DNA from: Candidatus Pseudoscillospira faecavium
Lineage (GTDB): Bacteria; Bacillota; Clostridia; Oscillospirales; Oscillospiraceae
Length of the DNA: 64,000 nt
Assembly (NCBI GenBank): GCA_904420565.1
Contig: CAJFVV010000024.1
Span: 27,111-91,110, forward strand
Direction: 5' to 3'
A model generated the notes under the pieces. That model ran no database searches. It was not told where the DNA came from and saw only the letters and a list, made by a program, of their open reading frames with translations. A program made the translations under genes and the position numbers. This document shows positions 49,462 through 60,106 of the stretch, piece after piece (positions within the stretch are counted from its first letter, which is position 1; each line of letters opens with the position of its first letter).

Positions 49462-49567
49462 TTTTCATAACTCCTTTGTGCTTTCATAATATTTTCCCTG
49501 CATCAAAATCGATACTTGTATAAGTATATCGGATATCTGCTGGGATTGCAAGCAATTTTTCCGCGGA

Positions 49568-50698
49568 TTATATGCGTTGATCCAATACACCGCTATAGGC
49601 TCTGCGAAAAGCCTGGAATGTTCCATCTTCCAGCGCATCACGAATGCGCTGCATCAGCATATTGTAAAAATATAAATTGTGCATCACACACAGGCGCAAT
49701 GCCAGAACCTCTTCCGCTTTCATCAAATGGCGCAGATACGCCTTGGAAAAGTTTTTGCATACAGGACAACCGCATGTATCGTCGATAGGGCTGTCATCTG
49801 TTTTGTATTTTTCATTTTTCAAATTGATGGCGCCTTTCCATGTATACAGTTTTCCATGGCGCGCATTGCGCGCAGGCATCACACAGTCGAAGAAATCAAT
49901 GCCCCTGGCAACACCTTCAATGATATTGGACGGTGTGCCGACGCCCATTAAATACCGCGGCTTATTGTGCGGCATATACGGCTCTACAGCATCCAGGATC
50001 TCATACATTACCTCTGTTGGTTCGCCCACTGCCAAACCGCCCACCGCAAAACCGTCACAATCCATATCCGCAATCTGCTTCATATGCCAGATACGAAGAT
50101 CCGGATAAGTACATCCCTGATTGATCCCAAACAGCATTTGTGCAGGATTGACCGTATCCGGCAGCGCATTCAGCCGCTTGTGCTCCCGAATGCATCGCTC
50201 CAGCCATCGGGTAGTGCGTTCAACCGAGGCTTTGGCATATTCATATCGGGCAGGATTTTCAACACATTCGTCAAAGGCCATAGCAATATCAGAACCGAGA
50301 TTACTCTGGATACGCATGCTCTCTTCCGGCCCCATGAAAATTTTCCGGCCGTCCACATGGGATGCAAATGTGACACCTTCTTCTTTAATCTGCCGCAATT
50401 TAGCCAGAGAGAAAACCTGAAATCCACCGCTGTCCGTCAAAATTGGGCCGTCCCAATGCATGAAAGCATGCAAACCGCCCATCGTGCGCACCACATCGTC
50501 ACCCGGACGAACGTGCAGATGGTATGTGTTGGATAATTCAATCTGGCATCCCAATTCTTTCAGATCCAGCGCAGAAACACCGCCTTTGATGGCAGCCTGG
50601 GTTCCCACATTCATAAATACAGGTGTTTGCACTGTCCCGTGTGCACAAGTAAAAACACCTCGCCTTGCGTGGCCATCCGTCTTTATTACTTCAAACAC
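49568..50698 (-). CDS. tgt: tRNA-guanine transglycosylase
   Basis: 'DSGGFQVFSL', 'GVGTPSNIIEGVARGIDFFDCVMPARNARHG', zinc site. Confidence 0.97.
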   Translation of the reverse strand: MFEVIKTDGHARRGVFTCAHGTVQTPVFMNVGTQAAIKGGVSALDLKELGCQIELSNTYHLHVRPGDDVVRTMGGLHAFMHWDGPILTDSGGFQVFSLAKLRQIKEEGVTFASHVDGRKIFMGPEESMRIQSNLGSDIAMAFDECVENPARYEYAKASVERTTRWLERCIREHKRLNALPDTVNPAQMLFGINQGCTYPDLRIWHMKQIADMDCDGFAVGGLAVGEPTEVMYEILDAVEPYMPHNKPRYLMGVGTPSNIIEGVARGIDFFDCVMPARNARHGKLYTWKGAINLKNEKYKTDDSPIDDTCGCPVCKNFSKAYLRHLMKAEEVLALRLCVMHNLYFYNMLMQRIRDALEDGTFQAFRRAYSGVLDQRI

Positions 50699-50749
50699 AG
50701 CCTACTCCCCTATCCATCTCTCCACATAAAACATATTTGTTCTACAAAG

Positions 50750-51775
50750 TTAATAAATAAACATCGCGTCGCCAAAGCTGAAAAAACGGTATTTTTTTTC
50801 AACAGCTTCCCGATAAGCTTCCAAAATATGTTCCCGACCAGCCAATGCAGATACCAGCATAATCAATGTGGACTCCGGCAGATGGAAATTGGTAATCAGG
50901 CAATCCAGCACCTTAAATCGATATCCTGGATAAATATAGATATTTGTCCACCCCGCTGATTCCTGCAAAGTGCCATCCTCCTGCGCCCAGCTTTCAATTG
51001 TGCGGCAGGATGTAGTTCCAACGCAAATCACTCGTCCGCCGGCGCGCTTGGTTTCATTGATGATTTTCGCAGTTTTCTGGGAAATCATGCAATATTCGCT
51101 ATGCATTTCATGCTCTGTAATGTTTTCTTCCTTTACAGGCCGAAACGTCCCCAAACCCACATGAAGGGTTACATAACAAAGTTTCACACCCATAGCTTCA
51201 ATCTGCTGCAAAAGTTCTTCTGTAAAATGCAACCCCGCAGTGGGCGCCGCAGCGGATCCCATTTCCCTGGAGTAAACCGTCTGATAGCGCTCGGGATCCT
51301 GCAGTTCTTTTTTGATATAAGGCGGCAGCGGCATTTTCCCCAGCCGTTCCAGTACTTCCAGGAAAATCCCCTCATAAGAAAACCGCACCAGGCGGTTTCC
51401 GCCAGGCAGTTCCTCTGTGACTTCAGCAGTCAGCTCACCATTGCCGAAAACAACTTGTGCCCCGGGTTTCATTTTCTTGCCCGGGCGCACCAGGCACTCC
51501 CAAGTTTTATTGCCGCGGTCAATCAACAGCAATACTTCACAGGCGCCTCCTCCCGGCAGGCGATGCCCCAAAAGCCGCGCCGGCAGCACCCGGGAATCAT
51601 TCATCACCAGGCAGTCTCCCGGTTTCAGCAGTGTCGGCAGCTCATAAAAATGCATGTGCTGTCTGGCGCCTGTACGTTTGTCCAGCGTCAGCAGCCGGGA
51701 CGCATCCCGCTGATCCAGCGGCGTCTGGGCAATCAGTTCTTCCGGCAAATCATAATAAAAATCATGTGTTTTCAT
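50750..51775 (-). CDS. queA: S-adenosylmethionine:tRNA ribosyltransferase-isomerase
   Basis: '[26 protein letters not shown]', '[11 protein letters not shown]', 'YCMISQKTA'. Confidence 0.96.
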   Translation of the reverse strand: MKTHDFYYDLPEELIAQTPLDQRDASRLLTLDKRTGARQHMHFYELPTLLKPGDCLVMNDSRVLPARLLGHRLPGGGACEVLLLIDRGNKTWECLVRPGKKMKPGAQVVFGNGELTAEVTEELPGGNRLVRFSYEGIFLEVLERLGKMPLPPYIKKELQDPERYQTVYSREMGSAAAPTAGLHFTEELLQQIEAMGVKLCYVTLHVGLGTFRPVKEENITEHEMHSEYCMISQKTAKIINETKRAGGRVICVGTTSCRTIESWAQEDGTLQESAGWTNIYIYPGYRFKVLDCLITNFHLPESTLIMLVSALAGREHILEAYREAVEKKYRFFSFGDAMFIY

Positions 51776-52067
51776 GGAATATAATTCATCCTGTCCTGTG
51801 TATTGTTTTCATGCGCAGCATAAATCATTTTTGCCGCTTGCGCGGAAAGTTCCCCCAAAGACCTGCTTACAATTACTCAAAAAGAACCATGTCAGCATTC
51901 CGGTAAAACCGAGAAGCAAATTGACAGGCTTTCCGAAATATGCTAACATAAAGAGCAATTTACAGAGATTTTCTCCGCACAATCGCATTTTTTTACAGAC
52001 AATTTTATATTATAATAAAATTATCCGCATTTTTCAACCCAATTTATCGCCTTTTTAGAGAGAACCC

Positions 52068-52090
52068 AGCGCGCTCCAGCGCGCTTTTTA
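52068..52090 (+). terminator. Leader terminator/attenuator-like hairpin just upstream of asd
   Basis: AGCGCGC-tcca-GCGCGCTTTTTA, 25 nt before the asd ATG, with no upstream plus-strand gene. Confidence 0.65.
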
Positions 52091-52114
52091 GTTTAGTATT
52101 GGAGGCAAAGGACA

Positions 52115-53206
52115 ATGGAAAAATATCGTGTAGGCATTATTGGCGGCACGGGTATGGTGGGGCAGCGGTTTGTCACATTGCTGAAAGAGCATCCTTGGTT
52201 TACCCTGACCGCGGTGGCAGCCAGTGCATCCAGCGCGGGAAAGACCTATGAAGCGGCAGTCAAGGACCGCTGGGCTATGGAAGAAGAAATTCCAGCTCAG
52301 GTCAAGGATATGGTTGTTTTGGACGCTGTGCAGGATGCTGAGAAAATAGCTGCTCTTGTCGACTTCGTATTTTGCGCTGTAAATATGAAAAAAGATGAGA
52401 TTCGCGCTCTGGAAGAACGCTATGCCAAGCTGGAAGTTCCTGTGGTTTCCAATAACAGCGCCAACCGCTGGACACCGGATGTCCCCATGGTCATTCCCGA
52501 GATTAATGCCGACCATCTTCGTATCATTGATATGCAGAAAAAACGCCTTGGCACCAAACGCGGATTCATTGCAGTGAAATCCAACTGTTCTATTCAAAGC
52601 TATGTCCCTGCGTTATCTCCGCTGCGGAAATATGGCCTTGAAAAAGTATTGGTATGTACATATCAGGCAATTTCCGGCGCTGGAAAAACGTTTGCCCGCT
52701 GGCCTGAAATGGTGGATAACTGCATTCCCTATATCGGCGGTGAAGAAGAAAAAAGCGAGCAGGAACCGCTCAAAGTATGGGGACAGGTGGAGGGCGAACA
52801 GATCACGGCAGCCCAGGAGCCTTCCATCACTGCACAGTGTTTTCGTGTTGCCTGTCAGGATGGACATATGGCCGCCGTCTTTATGAAATTTAAAGACGGC
52901 TGCACACCTTCGATGGAGCAAATCAAAGCAGACTGGGCCGCTTACGCTGGTCGGGCCCAGGAGTTGGCGCTTCCTTCTGCACCGAAGCAGTTCCTGCATT
53001 ATTTCGATGAGCCGGATCGGCCCCAAACCAAATTGGATCGCAACCTGGAAGGCGGCATGGCCATCTCTCTCGGTCGTCTGCGCCCGGATACCCAGTATGA
53101 TTACAAGTTTGTCGGGCTCAGCCACAACACCCTGCGCGGCGCTGCCGGCGGCGGCGTGCTCCTGGCGGAACTGTTGTGCGCAGAAGGTTATATAACAAGA
53201 AAATAA
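52115..53206 (+). CDS. asd: Aspartate-semialdehyde dehydrogenase
   Basis: 'RVGIIGGTGMVGQRFV', 'VKSNCSIQSYVPAL', 'QAISGAGK'. Confidence 0.96.
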   Translation: MEKYRVGIIGGTGMVGQRFVTLLKEHPWFTLTAVAASASSAGKTYEAAVKDRWAMEEEIPAQVKDMVVLDAVQDAEKIAALVDFVFCAVNMKKDEIRALEERYAKLEVPVVSNNSANRWTPDVPMVIPEINADHLRIIDMQKKRLGTKRGFIAVKSNCSIQSYVPALSPLRKYGLEKVLVCTYQAISGAGKTFARWPEMVDNCIPYIGGEEEKSEQEPLKVWGQVEGEQITAAQEPSITAQCFRVACQDGHMAAVFMKFKDGCTPSMEQIKADWAAYAGRAQELALPSAPKQFLHYFDEPDRPQTKLDRNLEGGMAISLGRLRPDTQYDYKFVGLSHNTLRGAAGGGVLLAELLCAEGYITRK

Positions 53207-53225
53207 ATGCTCCCATAGATAGAAA

Positions 53226-53262
53226 AGGACGGGTTCCCGGATGGAAACCCGTCCTTTTTTCT
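53226..53262. terminator. Terminator between asd and GNAT gene
   Basis: AAAGGACGGGTTCCCGGATGGAAACCCGTCCTTTTTT. Confidence 0.8.
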
Positions 53263-53294
53263 TGCGTTTCTTTTTCGTTCCAGCAATCAGGATC

Positions 53295-53720
53295 TCAGAA
53301 ACATCCATTGAGCGGAGATACTTTTTTCATAAAGATTTCCCTGTCCCGTTCAAATCCATATTTTTCATACAGAGAAAAAGCATCCTCGGTGACCAGAATC
53401 CCCTTGAGCCGGCAAATCGGTTCCTGTTCCAAAATAGTCTGCACCAACGCTTTTCCCAGCCCGCGGCCGCGGTGCTCCGGATGAATCACCACATCTTCCA
53501 GATAAAATACCGTGGTATAATCTGTGACACATCGGGCAAATCCCACCTGCGTTCCATTCAGGTAAAGCCCCATACATAAAGAGTTGCAGATGATACCGTG
53601 AATTATATCCGGCGTATAATGTTTTGCCCACGCCGTGTCCTGCAGGAGTGCAAGTATCGCTTCCGGCTGCAGAAGCTCTTTTTCATCGCTGAGCAGATAT
53701 GCCTGTACCTGTTTCTGCAT
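53295..53720 (-). CDS. GNAT-family N-acetyltransferase
   Basis: 'YLEDVVIHPEHRGRGLGKALVQTIL'. Confidence 0.9.
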   Translation of the reverse strand: MQKQVQAYLLSDEKELLQPEAILALLQDTAWAKHYTPDIIHGIICNSLCMGLYLNGTQVGFARCVTDYTTVFYLEDVVIHPEHRGRGLGKALVQTILEQEPICRLKGILVTEDAFSLYEKYGFERDREIFMKKVSPLNGCF

Positions 53721-53745
53721 TGATTTCCGCCCCTTTGCTCAGTTC

Positions 53746-54981
53746 TTATTGCGCAGCAGTCGTGCGCGCGCGGTGAAATACCTTTTTACCTTTCTTAATC
53801 ACAACACCATCGCCAGAAAAAGCGGAGCACTCCAGCACTGTGTCCACAGCGGTCACCTTTGTATCATTGATGGATATGCCGCCTTGCTGTACCAGCCGAC
53901 GCGCCTCGCCATTGGAAGCACACAACCCACAGGCTGTCAGTAAATTCAACACACCGATTTTACCATCGGTGAACTGTGATTCTGACAACTCCGTGCAAGG
54001 CATTTCTGCGCTGTTTCCTGCTCCAGAGAAAAGGGCACGGGCAGATTGCTGCGCTTTTTCAGCTTCTCCCTCTCCATGCACCATTTTTGTCAATTCATAA
54101 GCCAGAATTTCCTTGGCCTGGTTCAACTGGCTGCCTTCCCAGTGCTCCATATCCTGAATCTGTTCCATGGGCAAGAAGGTCAGCATGCGGATGCATTTAA
54201 GCACGTCTGCATCGTCAACATTGCGCCAATACTGGTAAAAGTCATAAGGTGATGTCTTATTCGCATCCAGCCAAACCGCATTTCCAGCAGTTTTCCCCAT
54301 CTTTTTCCCTTGGGAATCCGTCAGCAGCGTAATAGTCATTGCATGCGCATCTTTGCCCAGCTTACGACGAATCAATTCAGTGCCGCCCAGCATATTGGAC
54401 CATTGGTCATCTCCGCCGAACTGCATATTGCAGCCATAGTGCTGGAACATATAATAAAAGTCATAAGACTGCATGATCATATAATTGAATTCCAGGAAAG
54501 ACAGGCCTTTTTCCATGCGCTGCTTATAGCATTCTGCACGCAGCATATTATTGACGGAAAAGCAGGCGCCCACTTCCCGCAGCAATTCAACATAGTTGAG
54601 ATTCAGCAGCCAGTCGGCATTGTTGAGCATCATGGCCTTATCGTCACCAAATTCGATAAAACGCTCCATCTGACGTTTGAAACACTCTGCGTTGTGAGCA
54701 ATGTCCTCGCGGGTCAGCATCTTTCGCATATCCGTACGGCCGGAGGGATCACCGATCATGGTGGTGCCGCCGCCAATCAGGGCAATGGGCTTGTTGCCCG
54801 CCATCTGCAGGCGTTTCATCAATGTCAGCGCCATAAAATGGCCAGCGGTCAAACTGTCCGCAGTGCAGTCAAAGCCGATATAAAAAACAGCTTTGCCCGC
54901 ATCAATCATTTTGGAAATCTCTTCTTCATTGGTAACCTGGGCAATCAAGCCACGGGCTTTCAGTTCTTCATAGCAGGTCAT
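53746..54981 (-). CDS. tyrS: Tyrosyl-tRNA synthetase
   Basis: 'YIGFDCTADSLTAGHFMAL', 'GKKMGKTAG' (KMSKS-like), C-terminal S4 domain. Start 54981 chosen by SD. Confidence 0.95.
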   Translation of the reverse strand: MTCYEELKARGLIAQVTNEEEISKMIDAGKAVFYIGFDCTADSLTAGHFMALTLMKRLQMAGNKPIALIGGGTTMIGDPSGRTDMRKMLTREDIAHNAECFKRQMERFIEFGDDKAMMLNNADWLLNLNYVELLREVGACFSVNNMLRAECYKQRMEKGLSFLEFNYMIMQSYDFYYMFQHYGCNMQFGGDDQWSNMLGGTELIRRKLGKDAHAMTITLLTDSQGKKMGKTAGNAVWLDANKTSPYDFYQYWRNVDDADVLKCIRMLTFLPMEQIQDMEHWEGSQLNQAKEILAYELTKMVHGEGEAEKAQQSARALFSGAGNSAEMPCTELSESQFTDGKIGVLNLLTACGLCASNGEARRLVQQGGISINDTKVTAVDTVLECSAFSGDGVVIKKGKKVFHRARTTAAQ

Positions 54982-55068
54982 ACGCATTCTCCTTTTTCTT
55001 TTTTTGATTCCTCCGACAGGGCGCATCGGCGATGTCAAAAACCACCACCGTTTCCCAGAGACGCAAAA

Positions 55069-55345
55069 CAAAAAAACGCCCCTGTCCCTATCGGGACAGA
55101 GGGCGTCAATGGAACGAAACGCGGTACCACCTCTGCTTCGCCGAAAACTCACGTCTTTCGGCCTTACGCCGTGCAATCACACAGGCTGCGCGCTATCGGG
55201 CGCACCCGGCCCACCCTACCGGCAATGGATACGTTCAGGCGGCAGCTCGAGGGTGTATTCACAAAGCACGTCTCTCTTCCTCTCAGCAAACGGAAGCTCT
55301 CTGTGCAGGCAATGACATTGTTACTAATCCCTTTCATCGCTAATG
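55069..55345 (-). ncRNA. T-box leader, tyrosine-specific
   Basis: T-box GAGGTGGTACCGCG on the minus strand (GGTACCAC at 55123-55130 on plus); specifier-loop-like GAATACACC with TAC; terminator GACGCCCTCTGTCCC...GGGACAGGGGCGTTTTTTT; upstream of tyrS. Confidence 0.92.
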
Positions 55346-55540
55346 AGAGGACTATACCATATTTCTTTCGGTTTTGTCAACTCCCCTGCTATGATTTATT
55401 TTCAAGCAAGGATACACCTGCCCTCTATTCACCGTTTTCCGCGATATTATGCTGAGCGGGCAGTGGGATTGCTGAAAGGAAATCTTTCCTATCCCATTCA
55501 TTAAAGAAAGCGGCAGGCTGGTCGCCTGCCGCCTCTGCTT

Positions 55541-56899
55541 TTAATCAGATTCTCTGTCTTCAAAGACATAATCGTTGCCCGGCAAAATCGCGTTGAGCAA
55601 AATCCCAGCAATGGCAGCTACTGCCAAACCGGTCAGTGTAATTGACGTGCCTACCACAGTAAAAGTCAGCCCGGAGGAAAAACCCAAACCGCAAACCAAA
55701 ATCACTGCAGCAATAATCAAATTGCGGGATTTGGTGAAATCCACCTTGCTCTCTACCACATTGCGCACGCCAATAGCTGAAATCATACCGTACAGCATAA
55801 AACTGACGCCGCCAATGATCGAAGCAGGCATGGAAGCAATGACATCTGCAAATTTAGGAATAAAACTTAAAATGATCGCATAAAACGCCGCAAGACGGAT
55901 GACACGGGGATCATATACTCTGGAAAGGACCAAAACGCCTGTGTTTTCGCCATATGTCGTGTTGGCCGGTCCGCCAAACAGTGCGGCCAGGGAAGTCGCA
56001 ATACCGTCCCCGATCAATGTGCGGTGCAGACCGGGGTTGGCTAAAAAGTTCTTTCCAACCGTCGCCGAAATGGCAGACATATCACCGATATGCTCCATCA
56101 TCGTCGCCAACGCAATCGGTGCCATCACAAGGATGGCCGTAATATCAAATTTACACAGTTCCACCGGGGGCAGGCCAATCCAGGAAGCCGCAGCGACATC
56201 TGCAAAATTCAGAATGGCACTGCCGTCCGGGTTCGTCACTCCCATAGTATGCATGATAAGAGCCACGCCATAAGAAATGAGAACACCCATCAAAATGGGG
56301 ATAATCTTGAACATTCCTTTGCCCCAGATATTAAAAACAATAATCACAGCCAAAGCTACCAATGCCAGGAACCAGTTGGTTGAGGCATTGCTCACTGCTG
56401 AAGGCGCCAATGTTAAACCAATGCAAATGATGATCGGCCCGGTAACTACCGGTGGCAAAAAGCGCATTACGCGGTGGACACCAACGGTTTTAATGATCAA
56501 CGCCAGCACCAGATACAGCAGTCCTGCCACAACAATGCCGCCGCAGGCATATGGCAGGCGTTCGCTCATGGGCATGCCTGCAAAAATACCGGTATCCAGT
56601 GTCGCAATGGTTTGGAACCCGCCTAGGAACGCAAAGGATGATCCCAAAAAAGCGGGAACCTGAAACCTGCTGCACAAATGAAAAAACAACGTGCCCAGTC
56701 CTGCAAACAACAGGGTAACCTGGATAGAAAGTCCATAGGAAACGCCGTTTTCCATATAATACATTCCAGTCAAAATGGGTACCAAAACCGTTGCACCGAA
56801 CATGGCAAACATATGCTGCAGGCCCAAAATTGCCATTTTCGGCTTTCCCAGCACACGCGCATCATAGACAGGCTGCTGTCCTGCCGAATTTTCTTTCAT
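55541..56899 (-). CDS. uraA: Uracil permease (NCS2 family)
   Basis: 'LGLQHMFAMFGATVLVPILTG', 'LFGGPANTTYGENTGVL'. Start 56899 chosen. Confidence 0.93.
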   Translation of the reverse strand: MKENSAGQQPVYDARVLGKPKMAILGLQHMFAMFGATVLVPILTGMYYMENGVSYGLSIQVTLLFAGLGTLFFHLCSRFQVPAFLGSSFAFLGGFQTIATLDTGIFAGMPMSERLPYACGGIVVAGLLYLVLALIIKTVGVHRVMRFLPPVVTGPIIICIGLTLAPSAVSNASTNWFLALVALAVIIVFNIWGKGMFKIIPILMGVLISYGVALIMHTMGVTNPDGSAILNFADVAAASWIGLPPVELCKFDITAILVMAPIALATMMEHIGDMSAISATVGKNFLANPGLHRTLIGDGIATSLAALFGGPANTTYGENTGVLVLSRVYDPRVIRLAAFYAIILSFIPKFADVIASMPASIIGGVSFMLYGMISAIGVRNVVESKVDFTKSRNLIIAAVILVCGLGFSSGLTFTVVGTSITLTGLAVAAIAGILLNAILPGNDYVFEDRESD

Positions 56900-57063
56900 A
56901 AAAATCCCCTTTCTTCTCTCTAACATCGCACAAATATCTGAATTCCGATATATGGTATCAAAAAGCTCCCTAAAAAGCAAGGAAAACCAAATGGAAAATG
57001 CTGGGAAGTAAAACCAGGCGCAGCAGGTGATTTCAAGTGATCGCCTGCTGCGCCTGGTTTCAT

Positions 57064-58761
57064 TTAGCATTGTTTCGACAGAGATGCGCGGTATTGCTCT
57101 GCAGCATCCAGCATTTCCCCGGCGCTTTTCAACAGTGCATCGGTGATTTGCGCACCGCCGGTCAGCCGTGCAAGTTCTGCTTTTCTCTGCTCGTGGTCGA
57201 GACATGTAACCTTTGTATAGGTTCTTCCCTTTGACTCCCCTTTCTCCACAGAAAAATGTGCATCGGCCATCGCCGCAATCTGCGGCAAATGTGTGACACA
57301 CAACACTTGCTTGCGCCGTGAAACAGAAGCCATTTTTTCAGCAACCTTCTGCGCTGCACGCCCGGACACCCCAGTGTCCACTTCGTCAAATACCAATGTG
57401 CCCACACGATCATTTTCCGCCAACACATTTTTCAGTGCCAGCATAATGCGTGCCAGTTCGCCGCCGGATGCAATCTTTTGGATGGGACGCAACGCCTCCC
57501 CTGCATTAGCCGACATCAAAAATTGGACCTGATCCTGCCCATCACGCTCCAAGGATTTTTCCATAAACTGAATTTCAAACTGGACTTTTCCCATATTCAA
57601 ATCCCGCAGTTCCGAGAGAATTCTTGCTTGCAGCTGCTCCGCCGCGGCGTGACGCGCCTGCGAAAGTGCCTCAGCCGCAGCTCTGGCTGTTCGCTCTGCT
57701 GCACGGAATTCTTTCTCCAACCGTGCAAATGTATCGTCTGCGTACTGGATTTCATCCAGCTCTTTCTGAGCATGCGCCAAATATTGAATCATGTCTTCCA
57801 CCGTGGGACCGTATTTTTTCTTCAGACGATAAAGCTGATCAATACGACCTTCCACCTCATCCAATTCTTCCGGTGAAAATTCAAACTGTTCTTTTTGGTC
57901 CCGTACCGTTTCTGCAATATCATACAGCTCATGGCGCACATCCACAAGCCGGCCAAGCAGCTCAGAAAAAGTATCGCCAAATTGGCGCACACTGGAAAGG
58001 GCATTTTCTGCTTCCATCACCAAAGATACCGCACCATTGCTCTCTTCTCCGCCATTCAGGCAATAATCTGCTCCTTCAATGGCAGAAATATATTTCTCGC
58101 TGTTGCGCAGCAAATTGCGCCGCTCCAAAAGCCCTTCCTCTTCTCCTTCCTTTAGCTGCGCATGCTCTAATTCCTCAATTTCGTGCTGCAACACATCAAT
58201 TCTGCGTTCACGCTCAAGATCATCCATGCGGATGCTTTCCATTTTGCGCTGCAGCGTCCGCATGGCTTCATATGCCTGTGTATAATGTTCTTTTTTCTCA
58301 TCCGTCATCCCAAAGCTGTCTAAATAGCGAAGATGCTCCCGCTCATCCAGCAGTTGCTGACTATCATGCTGGCCATGAATATTCAAAAGGCCAGCACCGA
58401 GCTGCTTCAACTGTGAAACAGTGCATGGTCGTCCATTGATTCGGCAAACGGATTTTCCATCTGCCTGGATATCGCGCTGCAGCAATAAAGAGCCTTCCTC
58501 ATCCGGTTCGATTCCCTGCTCAGCAAAAACGGAAAGGCACGGATCCACATTGGAAAAAACTGCACTGACAACAGCATGCTCCGCACCGGTGCGCACCAAA
58601 TCCCGGGAAATGCGCTGTCCTAAAACAGCCCCCAGCGCATCGATCACAATGGATTTTCCGGCGCCAGTCTCACCCGTCAGTGCGTTGAAGCCGTTTTGGA
58701 AGGTAATGTCTGCTTTTTCAATGACCGCAATATTTTCAATATGCAAAAGCATCAGCATGGA
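57064..58761 (-). CDS. recN: DNA repair protein RecN
   Basis: 'IENIAVIEKADITFQNGFNALTGETGAGKSIVIDALG', 'LVFDEVDTGVSGRAAQKVAEK'. Exact start uncertain. Confidence 0.96.
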   Translation of the reverse strand, partial: SMLMLLHIENIAVIEKADITFQNGFNALTGETGAGKSIVIDALGAVLGQRISRDLVRTGAEHAVVSAVFSNVDPCLSVFAEQGIEPDEEGSLLLQRDIQADGKSVCRINGRPCTVSQLKQLGAGLLNIHGQHDSQQLLDEREHLRYLDSFGMTDEKKEHYTQAYEAMRTLQRKMESIRMDDLERERRIDVLQHEIEELEHAQLKEGEEEGLLERRNLLRNSEKYISAIEGADYCLNGGEESNGAVSLVMEAENALSSVRQFGDTFSELLGRLVDVRHELYDIAETVRDQKEQFEFSPEELDEVEGRIDQLYRLKKKYGPTVEDMIQYLAHAQKELDEIQYADDTFARLEKEFRAAERTARAAAEALSQARHAAAEQLQARILSELRDLNMGKVQFEIQFMEKSLERDGQDQVQFLMSANAGEALRPIQKIASGGELARIMLALKNVLAENDRVGTLVFDEVDTGVSGRAAQKVAEKMASVSRRKQVLCVTHLPQIAAMADAHFSVEKGESKGRTYTKVTCLDHEQRKAELARLTGGAQITDALLKSAGEMLDAAEQYRASLSKQC

Positions 58762-58777
58762 GCAGCACTCCTTTCCA

Positions 58778-59230
58778 TCATTCAATCATTTTTCGGATAT
58801 CCTCACAAAAATGAAGAGCGCTTTCATTGTCACGCATAATGAGCAGCACCGTATCATCGCCCGCCAGCGATCCTACCAAAACACTGATATTCATATGATC
58901 CAGCGCCGCGCATGCCGCAGATGCCAAACCGGGCATTGTTTTCAGCACAACGATATTCTGTGCGCAATCAAAACTGCTCACACTCTCCCGGAAAATAGTA
59001 CGGAGCTTTCCAGCGTTATGAAAAGTCGCTTTATGCACGGACGCAACATAATGATAGCTTCCACGGCCGGTTTGCTCTTTGATCAAATGCAGCTCCTTCA
59101 TATCTCTGGAGATGGTTGCCTGTGTTACATGCATACCGGCCTCTTTCAATGCCTCCAATAACTGCTCCTGCGTTTCAATCGGCTTTTCCGCAATAATTTC
59201 CAAGATTTTTTCCTGGCGTTTCGTTTTCAT
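58778..59230 (-). CDS. argR: Arginine repressor ArgR/AhrC
   Basis: 'VTQATISRDMKELHLIK', C-terminal oligomerisation domain; between recN and nadK. Confidence 0.95.
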   Translation of the reverse strand: MKTKRQEKILEIIAEKPIETQEQLLEALKEAGMHVTQATISRDMKELHLIKEQTGRGSYHYVASVHKATFHNAGKLRTIFRESVSSFDCAQNIVVLKTMPGLASAACAALDHMNISVLVGSLAGDDTVLLIMRDNESALHFCEDIRKMIE

Positions 59231-60099
59231 GTTCTCATCTCCCGATTTGCCATTTTGCTGCGTAAAATTTCATAAAAACTTCGATTTTTCAATTTCACCA
59301 GCTTCGTCACATATTTCGATTTTCCAATGACCACACGGTCACTCTCTTTGAGCAAAAATGCCTTCCCGCCATCAGCAGATAAATAAACCGTTTTATTTCC
59401 ATTGCGCACAGAGCGAATTTCTACCGTCTGCTCCGGTCCCAGTACATAAGAGGATGCCATCAATGAATGGGCACATATAGGGGTAATCAAAATATTCTGG
59501 GCAACAGGATCCACGATGGGGCCGCCTGCAGATAAAGAATAGGCCGTAGACCCTGTGGGAGTGGCAAAGATCATGCCGTCACCTCCCTGGCAAATAAATT
59601 CTTTTTGATTCAGATACAGCTGCAGTTTGATCACACGTGCTACTGCACCTTTGGTAATAACCGCATCATTCAGCACAGTAGTCGAATAAACCTGCTTTTC
59701 TTCCCGAAAGACACGCACATTCAGCATCATGCGCTCTTCATACTGCAAATCAGCATCATTCAGCCGCCGAAGCAACGGGAGATCCGTACTTTCCAGTTCT
59801 GCAATATATCCGAGATTGCCAAGATTGATGCCAAGAATCGGCAGCCGATGCATGGCAGCTGTCTTTGCCAAATGTAAAATGCTCCCGTCTCCGCCAAAAG
59901 CAATCATAATATCCGCACGTTTCATAGCCGTTTTCAGCGGTTGGTAGACAAGATCTTTCGGCACTTCTGCTGTCTCTTGCGCAAACGGCAGACTAATGGC
60001 GCTTTCAATCCCCATTTCCCGCAAAATTTGAATCACTTCTCTTGTCATATGCAGTTGGCGATCGCGGTAAGGATTCGGACATAAAACGACTTTTTTCAT
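59227..60099 (-). CDS. nadK: NAD kinase
   Basis: 'AFGGDGSILHLAKTA', 'GINLGNLGYIAEL', 'TPTGSTAYSLSAGGPIV'. Confidence 0.96.
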   Translation of the reverse strand: MKKVVLCPNPYRDRQLHMTREVIQILREMGIESAISLPFAQETAEVPKDLVYQPLKTAMKRADIMIAFGGDGSILHLAKTAAMHRLPILGINLGNLGYIAELESTDLPLLRRLNDADLQYEERMMLNVRVFREEKQVYSTTVLNDAVITKGAVARVIKLQLYLNQKEFICQGGDGMIFATPTGSTAYSLSAGGPIVDPVAQNILITPICAHSLMASSYVLGPEQTVEIRSVRNGNKTVYLSADGGKAFLLKESDRVVIGKSKYVTKLVKLKNRSFYEILRSKMANREMRT

Positions 60100-60106
60100 A
60101 TGGAAT

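Noticed and set aside
51780-52114. Lysine riboswitch (L-box) upstream of asd
   Set aside because: The leader is too short after the AT-rich promoter-like region, and the conserved L-box elements are not seen.
54310-55455. 381-aa plus-strand ORF
   Set aside because: Antisense to tyrS and its T-box leader.
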